This document shows, piece after piece, positions 15,101 to 27,641 of a DNA stretch of 64,000 nucleotides. The position numbers and the translations under genes were made by a program. Below the pieces are notes generated by a model. The model did no database searches. It was not told where the DNA came from and worked only from the letters and a program-made list of their open reading frames with translations. How positions within the stretch are numbered: the stretch's first letter is position 1; each line of letters opens with the position of its first letter. Origin of the DNA: Dioscorea cayenensis subsp. rotundata (lineage: Eukaryota; Streptophyta; Magnoliopsida; Dioscoreales; Dioscoreaceae); assembly GCF_009730915.1 (NCBI RefSeq), contig NC_052474.1, positions 1,089,501-1,153,500 of the forward strand, read 5' to 3'.

Positions 15101-17830
15101 TGGTCACGAGTGAGACCGTCGAGCAGCGCACAGTAGGGAAGAATTTGGGTTTAAAATTCACACATAATCGCGTCACGCTGACACCCTTGTGAGTCGAAAC
15201 CAAACGTTTTCAAAAGTGGAAAATTTTCTTTTAGCACAACGTGAGACCTCGCAGAGTTTTCTCTCCAGCGGGGCATGATCGGAGAGAAATGCGTTTGCGA
15301 CTGCGATCTGGCAGCAAAATACGATCGAAAAACTCCAACCCAATCCATTTTCTTGGCCCTTGCGGCGGTCAGGTCAAATTTATGCGGCGGGTGACTGACC
15401 GACCTGTCATTACACTAACCATTCACTAGTAGCGGACCCCAGCCAAAATCAGATTAAATTCTTTCGAAACCAGCGCAGTAGTCAAAATAATTTGACTTAG
15501 GCGCATAATTGTTGAAACCCGACCACGCGATGTTCCTCGGTGTTAGCATTCGAGGTTTAGTCGCCCGACCGCTGACAAAGGACTTTAATCTTGCAATCTT
15601 GGACAGTTCCCTCCAACGCTGACAGTTTGGCCCTCAATAGTTGGGGATTATAGACAACAAATAAAACCCGACTCTCTCAACATCGTGTCGCGATGATGAC
15701 CAAAATACAACACATGTCGCATTCGAGAGCAATAAGGCGATCTTCCGCGACCCGCTTTCTTCCATAGGGTCGAAAATGCGCGCAGACGTACCACAGGCGA
15801 GGATGCTTGGCAGAATCCCTGCATCCTCGAAAACACGGTTTGCAGCATAAAACTCTATCTTCGTTGGCTCTTGTTTCAACAAGACACCGGAGTCCCGGCT
15901 TGTACCCATTACACCGTCCTCGATCACGGTTCGAGGTGACTGGGTTAGAAGGGCCCTGCGGTTCCAACCTGACTTACATTGATGGGTGTGCTTATGTCGC
16001 TCGTTAACAAACTAAAAGAAAAGACGACACCCATGGCTACACAGTTAGTAAAGGGTTGTTTCCGCCGCTTTCTTAGCTCGGTTTTCGCGACCGCACACCC
16101 GCCGCATTTGCATTTCCTCCCAAGGGATTCCATCGATATTGAAATAAAGTGATCTCCTCCTCACGGGTCTGCACAGCCGGTTAGTGGAGGACCTCGGCAT
16201 CTCGCTCCCGGACGCCTATTTTGAGAGCAGCTCCATTGTTGATCCACGAGGGTTGTACGCCCTGGCTATCTCGCGTAGCCCGGTAGGGAGGCGAAGCGAG
16301 CCTGATAAATCACCAGGTGTCCCACGGAAGTCAGCTGACGGTGGCAACCCTGGCACTGGGAGGCGCGGCGGAGAGCCATGATGCCTTTTCACACTTCTCC
16401 TGCTGAGTCTCGCTCCGCCTCGCCCACTACGCCCCTGATCCCACCCCGATTCCCCAGCGTACTCTATTCCTCTAACAAAGTCCACAGGGTTTCATGCTCG
16501 GGCAGACGCCGCACTAGCTGCGGTATTCGTCTCGAAGAGGTCAAAACAGCCATCCCAGGGTAAAAGGCTACATGGCGTGTCGTTGTCGTACGTCACGTCT
16601 TGAGGCACCTCAATGACCGGTTGAATAAAGAGCAGAGATCACAGAAACCTACCCGCGTACTTGAAGAAGTGACTACAGCATGTGGCGGCTGACCTGCGCG
16701 TCATCACGCTCTCGAGTCGGTGATGCCGCGTGTTGGTCCACTCGCTTTTTCCCCATCCTTCCACATGTGTCACTGATCGGCCGAGCCACTGCGCTATGCG
16801 TCGCAGAGCCACATCCGACCAGTCTGACACGGGCTACGGCGGTGGCGGCGCGCACATCGTGACCCATCTGGTTTCCTCCAGTCGGGACCTTGGTCAAACC
16901 ACTGACCTCCACAGGTGTCAAGTCGAGTTTTCGGTGGTTCCCCGCATGTCCTGGCTCCAAGGCTTGGTCCCACGTCCATCGCGCCAACCCGCAGCCTCTC
17001 CCTTTCTTGGTTCCCGTGTCCAGCAGGGCACGCACCCTCCCCACGGCCGACTAGACCATCAATTAAAAGCAAAAACAATGCAATCTTCATAGAAAATTGC
17101 CACCATGCAATCGGTTTTCTTCATCCCCAATCCGAGAACCCCGCTTTAGAGGCTTGGATAAATCGATTTTCAGCCACAAACTCACTTGCAAATTTGGTTA
17201 CGAGTTAGCTTCCTCCGGTGTTCGCCGACTTTTCGTAGAAGCGCGCGAAAGTCGTCCCCGAGTAAGTTCCAACACTCGCACTCCAATACTCGATCGGAAG
17301 ATGGTGTAGCTGGACCCACACCGCCGCCAAGTCTAGCTTCTCGAACACCGACTGGAAATGATCCTTCCACGGCATTAGTTGTAGAACCATGCCACTGATT
17401 GTCCATGGTAATTCCCACATCACTGATTCCACCATCTCTGGCTTCTCGCAGCGAATGAGATAGAAACCATTGGACATGTCAGAGACCGAGAATGGACCCA
17501 TGCCTCTCCACATCTCTGTTAGGGATCTCCTGACCACTTCAAGCGGGGAGGGGGGGCCTTCCCAAGACTTTACTGACGTAGAGAGTTCGCCATCATTAGT
17601 AGCACGGGTCCTCATCGCCTTTTTCCACCATCACGACGCGTCGCTGATCGACTTCTTCGACTTCTCAAGGTTTTCCTGCTGTTGATGCTTGTTGGTTGTT
17701 CCACGGATGCCTTCTCCTCGGCTAACAACGAGTAGCCCAAGACCGATTAGGTATCGGCAGACCATCCGGCTTTCCCCCCATCTCACCATCTCCGAGACGC
17801 GATCATTGAAAAACTTGGGAGCTATTTGTT
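12160..17830 (-). mobile_element. Decayed L1-type LINE retrotransposon (ORF1 and ORF2)
   Basis: A non-LTR retrotransposon read on the minus strand, with many stops and frameshifts. The 5' part (about 17830-16200) is ORF1: frame 17205-17615 carries a DUF4283-like segment (WELPWTISGMVLQLMPW, then AVWVQLHHLPIEYW). Around 15930-15640 is an AP-endonuclease N-terminus with WN-R at the start and LVETRANEDRV holding the catalytic Glu. Around 14130-13870 is the reverse transcriptase: FDKKASARDSLS stands where active elements have a Q-G-PLSP motif, followed by an eroded active-site motif that keeps DDLIIG. Near 13700 there is FPLSIWVFDWPK, a decayed YLGVPIG block, and a Cys/His-rich zf-RVT remnant is near 12800-12680. 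The block is GC-richer than its surroundings. The 3' end is lost in the gap and no target duplication can be seen. It is not able to move by itself. Confidence 0.8.
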
Positions 17831-17978
17831 AAGGTGTAAAGAAAATGAGTTCTTATCCTCAAGTTTTCATTTAGCATTGGGAGCAATCCCTCTGATGTTG
17901 AACTGTATGTGATTTAGTAGACAATGTTGTTGTTTTACGCAATGGCAAGCACTCAGTACTTTATCTAAAAAATAAATA

Positions 17979-18457
17979 AGGAAAAGTATAAAAAAAAATC
18001 CATGTGTTTTCCGAGTTTTGCAAAATAAGGAATAAGAAATTTTTTTCGATTCTATGATACGTAGTTTCCCAGATTTGCAAAAAAAGGGAACAACCGTTAT
18101 CAAGCAATTAACCGAGTTAACTCACAGGGACAAAATTGTCATTTCATTTAAAAATCAACTTATATGACAAAAAAATATATTTTTTAAATGTATTTCTCTT
18201 CCAAAATTTCACTAAACAAGAAAAAAAAATTTCCAAAAATCAAATAAAATTATGTTGAAAAATCATGTTTTTTAAGCCACATAATGATTTTTTACATAAA
18301 TGGACAATTTTGCCCTCGTCAAAAGCGGAAAAAGCTTTAACATTGTTGACGGTTTTCCTGTAAATCTGAAAAATCACATATCATAGAATTGAAAATCATC
18401 ATTCCTTATTTTCGCAAAAACCCTTGGAAACCATACTGTGTGTGTCAGACTTTTTCT
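17979..18457. mobile_element. Foldback MITE, Mutator-like (9-bp target duplication)
   Basis: A 479-bp element made of two imperfect inverted arms of about 170 bp. The left arm starts AGGAAAAGTAT; the right arm read in reverse starts AGAAAAAGTCT. Both arms contain CAAAATAAGGAAT-type and TTCTATGATA-type blocks and an ACAAAATTGTC-type block. It is flanked by an exact 9-bp direct repeat AAATAAATA at 17970-17978 and 18458-18466, as expected for Mutator-superfamily insertion. No coding capacity. Confidence 0.75.
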
Positions 18458-20093
18458 AAATAAATATTACTCTCAACTAATGCACTCAGCTATAGGCTTT
18501 ATAAAAACAGGGTCTTGTAGCAGTCATGCACTTAGTTATTGGCATCAAACAGGGCCCCAAATGACTATAGAAGGCATGGGCCGCCATCTCATTGTCAATC
18601 TAATTTACTAGGAATTTAAACCAATATATTGCTTCAAAAGGTTTTGCTCTTGCATCCCTCATCTAGAAATGAGATATCACGCCCTGGACTCAGCTCGGAT
18701 CTGATGTATGGACAAACGACCACAAACCTCACAAAAATATTCAAATAAATTTCATAATCAAAATACAAAATATTCACAAATATTTTTCAAATATTTATAC
18801 AAGCATAAATACATATTTCAAAATCTCATATTATTGGAGAAAAACCCAAAATTTTAAAAATAATAAATAATTAATAATAAGCAATAATCAGGGTGAAAAA
18901 TAAATAAACAACTTAGTATATAATCAATCATCATAAAATAATAAATAAATAAGAAAATAAGAAAATATTCATTTTCCTCAAATAATTAAGCATAGTTAGA
19001 AAATAATTAAAATATCAAAATAAATCATCTATTAAATTTCAGAAAATTTTAAAATTTGAAAATACTGACTTTTACCGATGGATTGCTTACTTGCTACTTG
19101 CCAAAACTCCGAACTCATCCGAACACCAACTCAAACCTTCTTGAAGAGATCCCCGGGTTATCAACCAGGGGATGGGGTTAAAACTGCAGGGTTGTGGCTG
19201 CTCACCCGGGAGCAGGTGATGAATCACTTATAATATAGCTTTTTTTACTCTCTAAACCAGCTATCCACTTATTATATTTAGTTTTCATTTAATATGACAT
19301 ATTTCTACTTTTTTATATAATAAACCACTTATTATAGTGTTTATTCACTTACTAAACCAGTTTTTCACGTATCATATTAAGTTGGCACTTAAGCATACAA
19401 TAATCAATAAAATAAAAGCATCCAATACACAAAGGTAACTATTATAATTTATAATTAATTAATATAATAGTATCATGAATAGTCCCACTAATCTATTCTA
19501 TAGGTTAATATTAATATAAAAATATATTATCTTCAAATAGTGTATATCTTTAATATAAATAAATTTTCAATTTAAAAAGAATAAAAATACTATGTAAGGC
19601 TAATAGTTTGTCAGAAATTGGAACTGAATGCAAACCCCTGGGTTGGGGTTATTAACATTTTCTCTTAAATTAGGTATTCTAATTTTACATATTTCTCTTT
19701 TTAATTTATATTTTGATTGAATTTGATTTCTGTACATATTAAACTAGGCATTTTAATTATACATCTTAAACTAGATTGTTTATTATATATGGTTTTGTAT
19801 GTAAAATAAATAATTTTTCAATTTAAAAAGAAAACAATGCTAACCCCGGAGCCTTGGTTGTAACTGAATACTAACCTTGGGGTTCGGGTTGCTAACCCCG
19901 GATATGGGGTTAACATCATTCTAAAAAAACTAACCACTTTTTAGAGAGCTCTTTCACTTGTTAAACTAGTTATTTACACATTATATTGAGTTTTCGTTTA
20001 ATATATCATGTTTCTACTTTTTTTTTTTATATAGTAAACAACTTATTATAAAGTTTTCTTCACTTATTGAACTAGCTATTCACGTATTATATT

Positions 20094-20349
20094 GGAATAA
20101 TTCTCTGAATAGCCCCTCTACTTTTTCAAACATACATTGTAGGTCATTATATTTTAAATTGTAACATTTTAATCCCACTATTAATTAAATTGAGCCATAT
20201 TAGTTCCTATTAGGGTTAGGATTTAGAGTTTATAAGGACTAACATGGCTCAATTTAAGCAGTGGTGGAACTAAAAAGTTACAGTTTAAAATATAATGATC
20301 CAAAGGGTACGTTTAAAAAAAATATAATGACTATTCAGATAATTAAACC
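20094..20349. mobile_element. Foldback MITE, Mutator-like, nested in the CACTTATTATA repeat
   Basis: 256 bp with inverted arms of about 110 bp: left GGAATAATTCTCTGAATAG, right in reverse GGTTTAATTATCTGAATAG. Both arms continue through TTTTAAAYTGTAAC and AAATTGAGCCAT blocks. The exact 9-bp direct repeat TATTATATT flanks it (20085-20093 and 20350-20358). Removing the element restores a continuous copy of the surrounding repeat, which confirms the ends. Confidence 0.8.
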
Positions 20350-20674
20350 TATTATATTAAGAACATGTTTCTACTTATTTTTTTAATAAACCACTTATTA
20401 TGGAGTTCTTTAACTTATTATTTTAAAACATTTTATTTATAAAATACAATTCATTATTATTTGAATATTATTAGTTAAAAAAATATATTATTATTAGTAA
20501 TTAATTAATGATTATTATGATTTAATATTAAAAACATTTCATACATTTTAAAACATATTATTATTTTAATATTATTATTTATTATTTTAATATCCAAAAC
20601 CTATTATTATTTATTATTTAAAAATATTTTATTTAAATATTTAATATTAAATACATTTTATACATTTAAAAACA

Positions 20675-20677
<3 letters not shown>

Positions 20678-20741
<64 letters not shown>
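20678..20741. repeat. (ATT)n microsatellite
   Basis: About 20 uninterrupted TTA/ATT units following an AT-rich stretch. Confidence 0.95.
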
Positions 20742-22091
20742 GAGCTAATCCTAGGGGTAGGGTTGCTAACCCCGGAGTTGGAATTAGCATGACTATAAAA
20801 AGAATGAACCACTTATTATAGGGCTTTTTTATTTACTAAACCTGTTACCCGCATATTAAATTATATTTTCACTTAATATAAGATGTTTCTACTTATTTTT
20901 TATTGCAAACCACTTATTATAGATTTACTAAGCTAGCTATATCCACATATTATATTAAGTTTTCACTAATATAACATGTTTCAACATTTTTAAAAAAAGT
21001 TTTTTTATAGTAAACCGCTTCCAAAACCTCCAAACAATCAAAGCATAAATGGTTAATCTAAATTTTTGTGTGCTAATGAGTTTGCTAATGTGTATTAGTG
21101 TATACAAGGATAATAATCTTGTTTGAGTACTAAACTATGCCTATATTTCAAAACGGATACCGCATTTCAATTAGTTTTTGTTTTTTCGGATACTAAACTA
21201 TGATTTCTGTTTAACAGGATTATACCCATGTGTTTCGATGGGAATAAGTTGACGTGGATGCTGGAGTAACAATGTGGCGAGGATTTTGACAGGTCATATA
21301 ATGATGTGAACCTCCAGTTGTTATTTTTTAATACATGTCACCAGATAAAGTCCATATCATTTAAAATTGGGGCCACGTCATTTGAGACAGTTATAACCGC
21401 CTTAATAATTAGTTATGTTAAATACTACCCATACTTTTATAGACTTATAACCACTTCTAAAATTAATAATAATTAACCACCTCAATAATTTCTCACTTAA
21501 TTATAACCTCCTCACAAAACCTGTTCACAATCATTAAAAAACACTTTCAAGCCGCAAATAAATCTTGAAAAACAATCCTAAGTATTATTATAACTTCAGT
21601 GTCATTAACTAATTGGCCAATCATGATCATCACAAGGATAGTGTATTTCATAAGTACACCATAAAGAAAACTTAGCACCTCTTATCTATCTCAATTACAA
21701 TTGTTTATATGTCAAATTTTTAAGTACCAAAAAAAAATAATAATAACACCATCTTGTAACTCCATAGTCTTCAAACCTCTTAATCTTGAATCATGAGTTC
21801 TCCTACATAAATAAACAAACATAATCAAATAAAAATATAATTGTAATTAAACATGAAATTATAAAAGAATCATGAAATTCTTTCATAATTTCATACAAAC
21901 CACCAAAAAATATCATTGTAAGTAAACCTTTATTTGTTAAATTTTTAAGTGCCAAAACTCAAATACACGGCTCTCAAATATTGTAGAGCAGCTAATGTTG
22001 CTATGATCAAAAGGAATTGAACTGATAAACAACAGGATGATCACATTAAACAAGCAAAACTCTGACTTACAAATGCTCTAGGGAAAGATAC

Positions 22092-24303
<2,212 letters not shown>

Positions 24304-24407
24304 CATAGGTTAACAAGGTCATAACATTAATCTAACTCAAAGGACATCAATAGAATCATAATACTAGAACAAATTGCAAAGAACATCATAACTAGTTAAT
24401 AAAATTA

Positions 24408-25635
24408 GAGTAATGCTATATATCACTAATGAGTTTCACGAAATCATCATACGACCAACGTGGCATCAGGTTTTCTCACTCCTAATCAGCATATATTTAA
24501 AATAAAAAATAAAAAGAAATTGTGATTTCAAAGCCGGCATTATCATCATCACTTGCAAGCCGTAATCTGTTGATAGGGGATGCCGTTGGTTGATGGGCGG
24601 TAGGCAGCGAGCGGCAAATGATGGACGTGGAAAAGAAACAACTTGTTCGGAGATGGTGCGAAGACAAAGATGACGATGACAAATAAATCTTTGAACTCAC
24701 TCAGTTCCATCACATAAGATCCCCATCAATAAACTCACTCAGCAACTCCAACAAGTCCACAATGAGCAACCACCGCCCTCTCCGCCACACTGTCAAGCAA
24801 CTCACTCAGCACGAGAGGGGGCTTCAATAATGAAAATTATGCCTTCAATTTGATCATAATCGCAATCCTCAACTCAAAGAAATTAAAATTAATAAAAATT
24901 AACTTAAAAATCTTTTTATTATAAAAACAACCCATTCTTATTATTTATTATTATTTTTTTTGTGGGTCCAACAACTTCGTCGTTGCCACCATTTCCTCCA
25001 TTTTTTTCCCTTAAAAAATAAATTAAAAAAAGACAAAAACCATCGCTCGTATGTGAGCCTTTTTCACCATCCCCAAACCCATTGATTCCTAGATTCTTGT
25101 TTTCCAATTCTTTTGGATTTCAATCGAGAATAAGAGATGCAGAACAATCTCTTCACGACGATCCGGAGCTTGAAGCCCATCGATGATTGCAAGTCTTCTG
25201 CCATCTTCACCATCCCTCCATCATCGTCATCTTCATTGGCGATGACGGCTTCATCATGGTCGATATCGGCAGCGTCGTCGTCATCGTCCTCCTCTGAAAC
25301 CTCTGGTAAACTCCTCCTCTCTCTCACCACAACCAATCTCTATTGAAGCCCCTTTCTCGTGCTGAGTGAATTGCCCCTCTCTCGTGCTTGCTGAGTGAAT
25401 TGCTTGACTGGTGAATGGATGTGTCGTTACGAGCGGCTAGCGATGATACGAAGATGGCGGCGGTGGTTGAAGAAAAAAAATTAGGGCTCAAGCTTGCAAG
25501 TGATAATGCCAGCCTTGAAATCATAATTTTTTATTTTTTATTTAAAATATATGTTAATTAGGAGAGAGAAAATCAACTTCCACGTCGGTCTTGTGATAAT
25601 TTCGTGAAACTCATTCGTAATATTTAGCATTACTC
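24408..25635. mobile_element. Non-autonomous Mutator-like element with long TIRs (Pack-MULE candidate)
   Basis: Inverted arms of about 150 bp (24408-24560 and about 25480-25635) both start GAGTAATGCT. They share AATGAGTTTCACGAAAT, a GACCRACGTGG block and GGCATTATCA. The exact 9-bp direct repeat ATAAAATTA flanks it (24399-24407 and 25636-25644). A further inverted block (CACTCAGCACGAGA-type) lies inside at about 24797-24826 and 25341-25404. The centre is GC-richer than the surroundings, with a minus-strand reading frame (25064-25336) rich in Asp/Glu and a plus-strand Ser-rich shadow. No transposase is present. The gene-like interior suggests captured host sequence, but I do not recognise the source. 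It sits between the UGPase and LeuRS fragments. Confidence 0.85.
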
Positions 25636-25692
25636 ATAAAATTAAGGGAGCAAAGAAACTAAAGCCTTTAATCGAACTGAAATGATGCCAAT

Positions 25693-25889
25693 TTGATTGC
25701 CTTCCCATCTAAGTACTTGGAAAGCTTTTCATCAAGTGAAGCTAATTTGAAGGCCTAATCCTTTTAACAGTCCTCATTAACTAATATGTTGCCGCTGGTT
25801 TTTCCATTAATCTGGACAAGCAACACGATTCTTGAATCTTTCAAATACTCAGCTCTGCCTGTACTCCAAGTAACAAAAGGATCATTGTC
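25693..25889 (-). pseudogene. Organellar-type leucyl-tRNA synthetase fragment (C-terminus)
   Basis: The minus strand reads FVTWSTGRAEYLKDSR, then VLLVQINGKTSGNILVNEDC, two in-frame stops in place of a few codons, then KLASLDEKLSKYLDGKAIK. VQINGKTRG and the following helix with LDGK are typical of the C-terminal domain of bacterial/organellar leucyl-tRNA synthetases. Only about 65 codons remain and no other part of the gene is nearby. It lies just upstream, on the same strand, of the UGPase pseudogene. Confidence 0.75.
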
Positions 25890-26278
25890 GGAATAAATAA
25901 ATAAATGAATAATCTGTATCTTAGAGTATAAATTATCATTCTTCTTCTGATATTTAAATCATAATAATTAATGGAACAAGTTTAAATCAATAATACATAT
26001 AATTGAAATGATTACAGACACCAAATGGAAAGGAGAAAGCAGAACAAATTTTCAACTAAAAATTTGTCAACTATTCCTTGAATTTGAGAAACTTAAGTTA
26101 GGGAAGCATAAATACTGACAATTTGGTATCCCGTAAGGAATGATCTACTCTCAACCTTCTTTTGATTCTTTGTTCGGTTTCGATGGCAAGTGTTCCTGTG
26201 GATAGCACAATGTTGCTGCCAAAGAACTATAGTTACAAGATTTTCACTGAAATATATTTTGTTTAGAGAAATCATGCC

Positions 26279-26344
26279 TGAATACCCAGATAAAACGGAT
26301 ACTGAATATAGAATACTTTAGTATCCGTTTAATCTGGGTATTCA
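26279..26344. repeat. 66-bp near-perfect palindrome (miniature hairpin insertion)
   Basis: GAATACCCAGATAAAACGGA and its inverse flank a roughly 18-bp centre, with about 24 bp per arm and one mismatch. It interrupts the argininosuccinate lyase fragment right after the codons for PVFE. TA lies at each outer edge of the CCCAGAT core, so a Tc1/mariner-type miniature element is one explanation. Confidence 0.7.
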
Positions 26345-26466
26345 AACACTGGAGTTATGATTTGGAAGTCATCAAGTGTAAGATTTGAGAGCTGACAATT
26401 TTTTGCAACACAAAGAGCAACTGGCCTTCCAACTATATCATGAGATGTTCTAAAAGGAATGCCCGG
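26340..26466 (-). pseudogene. Argininosuccinate lyase fragment (C-terminal exon)
   Basis: The minus strand reads GIPFRTSHDIVGRPVALCVA followed by KNCQLSNLTLDDFQIITPVF. This matches the C-terminal exon of argininosuccinate lyase (arginine synthesis), where PFR-HD-VG-VAL is conserved. The reading ends at the palindrome (26279-26344). The remainder of the gene is not in the window, so this is an isolated fragment. Confidence 0.75.
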
Positions 26467-26679
26467 CATAGGAAGAAAGTGTAATCAACAGCCAATCACT
26501 TAGGGGTTTTTTTATTTATTGTAATGGCAAAACAAATTACTTGCAAATGTTGTAATAGCAAAACCAAGTGGGAGAATTTTCTTACTTTCATCATGTTTGT
26601 TGATTTATAATTGTGTTTCTATTTGATTTGTATTAATAACGCTTAGAGTTGTGTGTGATAGTGAATTGTCATATATCAC

Positions 26680-26860
26680 AAATTGCTAGGTTGTCATGTG
26701 ACTCTATTTTGTTGAACATGCACTGGACATACAAATTGCTAAATTGTCATATATTATTTGCAAATGTTGTAATGGCAAATTATAATGAGAATTGCTAGGT
26801 TGTTATGTGTTTCTATTTTGTTCAACACGAGATGGACATACAAATTGCTTTCTTTGTTTG
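26680..26860. repeat. Two-copy ~107-bp direct repeat
   Basis: AATTGCTAGGTTGTCATGTG with TCTATTTTGTTGAACA and ATGGACATACAAATTGCT-type ends occurs near 26682 and again, diverged, near 26788. Confidence 0.6.
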
Positions 26861-26959
26861 TGGTGCCGAAAGAAAGTATGGCAATGTTGGTTGTGGTGGT
26901 TGTGATGTAGCAATTCGTATGTGACTCTAGTTTCTTTTTTCATAATATAAAAAAATAAT

Positions 26960-27465
26960 AATAAGTAAATAATGACAAAAAAAATAGAGAGTTATATAAA
27001 TTGGGAAATATTACGTAATCTATTAATAATATTGTTTAATCTCTTTCTCACTTAGTCTAACTATAATTTAAAAAATTAATAAAATAATAATAATAATAAA
27101 TAAATAAATAAATAATGATTATAAAAACAGAGTTATATAAATTGGGAAATATTACTTAATCTATTAATGATATTGTTTAATCTCTTTCTCACTTAGTCTA
27201 ACTATAATTTAAAAAATTAATAAAATAATAATAATAAATAAATAAATAATGATAAAAAAATAGAGAGTTATATAAATTGGGAAATATTACTTAATCTATT
27301 AATGATATTGTTTAATCTCTTCCTCACTTAGTCTAACTATAATTAAAAATAAATAATAATAATAACAACAACAAATAAATAATGAGAAAGAAATGGAGAA
27401 TTATATAAATTGAGAAATATTACTTAATTTATTAATAATATTGTTTAATTAATTTTATTACTAAA
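26960..27465. repeat. ~135-bp tandem repeat, about 3.7 copies
   Basis: Units share AGTTATATAAATTGGGAAAT, ATTACTTAATCTATTAAT, GATATTGTTTAATCTCTT and CACTTAGTCTAACTATAATT, separated by (AAT)n/(AAAT)n spacers. Anchor positions 26991, 27132, 27267 and 27400 give spacings of 141, 135 and 133 bp. Confidence 0.9.
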
Positions 27466-27641
27466 AATGAAATATAATAACATTGTTTTTTTTATTAAGC
27501 ACAAGGGTAATATAGTAATATACTATGTAACCTTACTTCCATAAACCTCCCAACCAAACACAATAAGATTTCAAAACTTTCAATTGCTTTACCTTCCATC
27601 CAAGCAAAGTATGGTTCAAAATATTCCTCTACCTTCTTTTA

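Larger units (their letters stand above)
19220..21020. repeat. Degenerate AT-rich repeat family (CACTTATTATA motif)
   Basis: At least four diverged copies of a segment with ACCACTTATTATAG, CACTTATTAAACTAG, TATTATATTAAGTTTTCACT and CATGTTTCTACTTTTT occur near 19245-19390, 19945-20093, 20350-20425 and 20803-21020. They are separated by short GC-rich phrases with CTAACCCCGG-type and GGGGTTGGG-type runs (for example near 19860, 19890 and 20775). I cannot assign a class; it may be an eroded tandem array or a satellite-like part of a larger element. The MITE at 20094-20349 interrupts one copy. Confidence 0.6.

Noticed and set aside
15634-17615. Many overlapping short genes in the GC-richer block
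   Set aside because: They are pieces of one decayed LINE in shifting frames; none starts or ends like a host gene.
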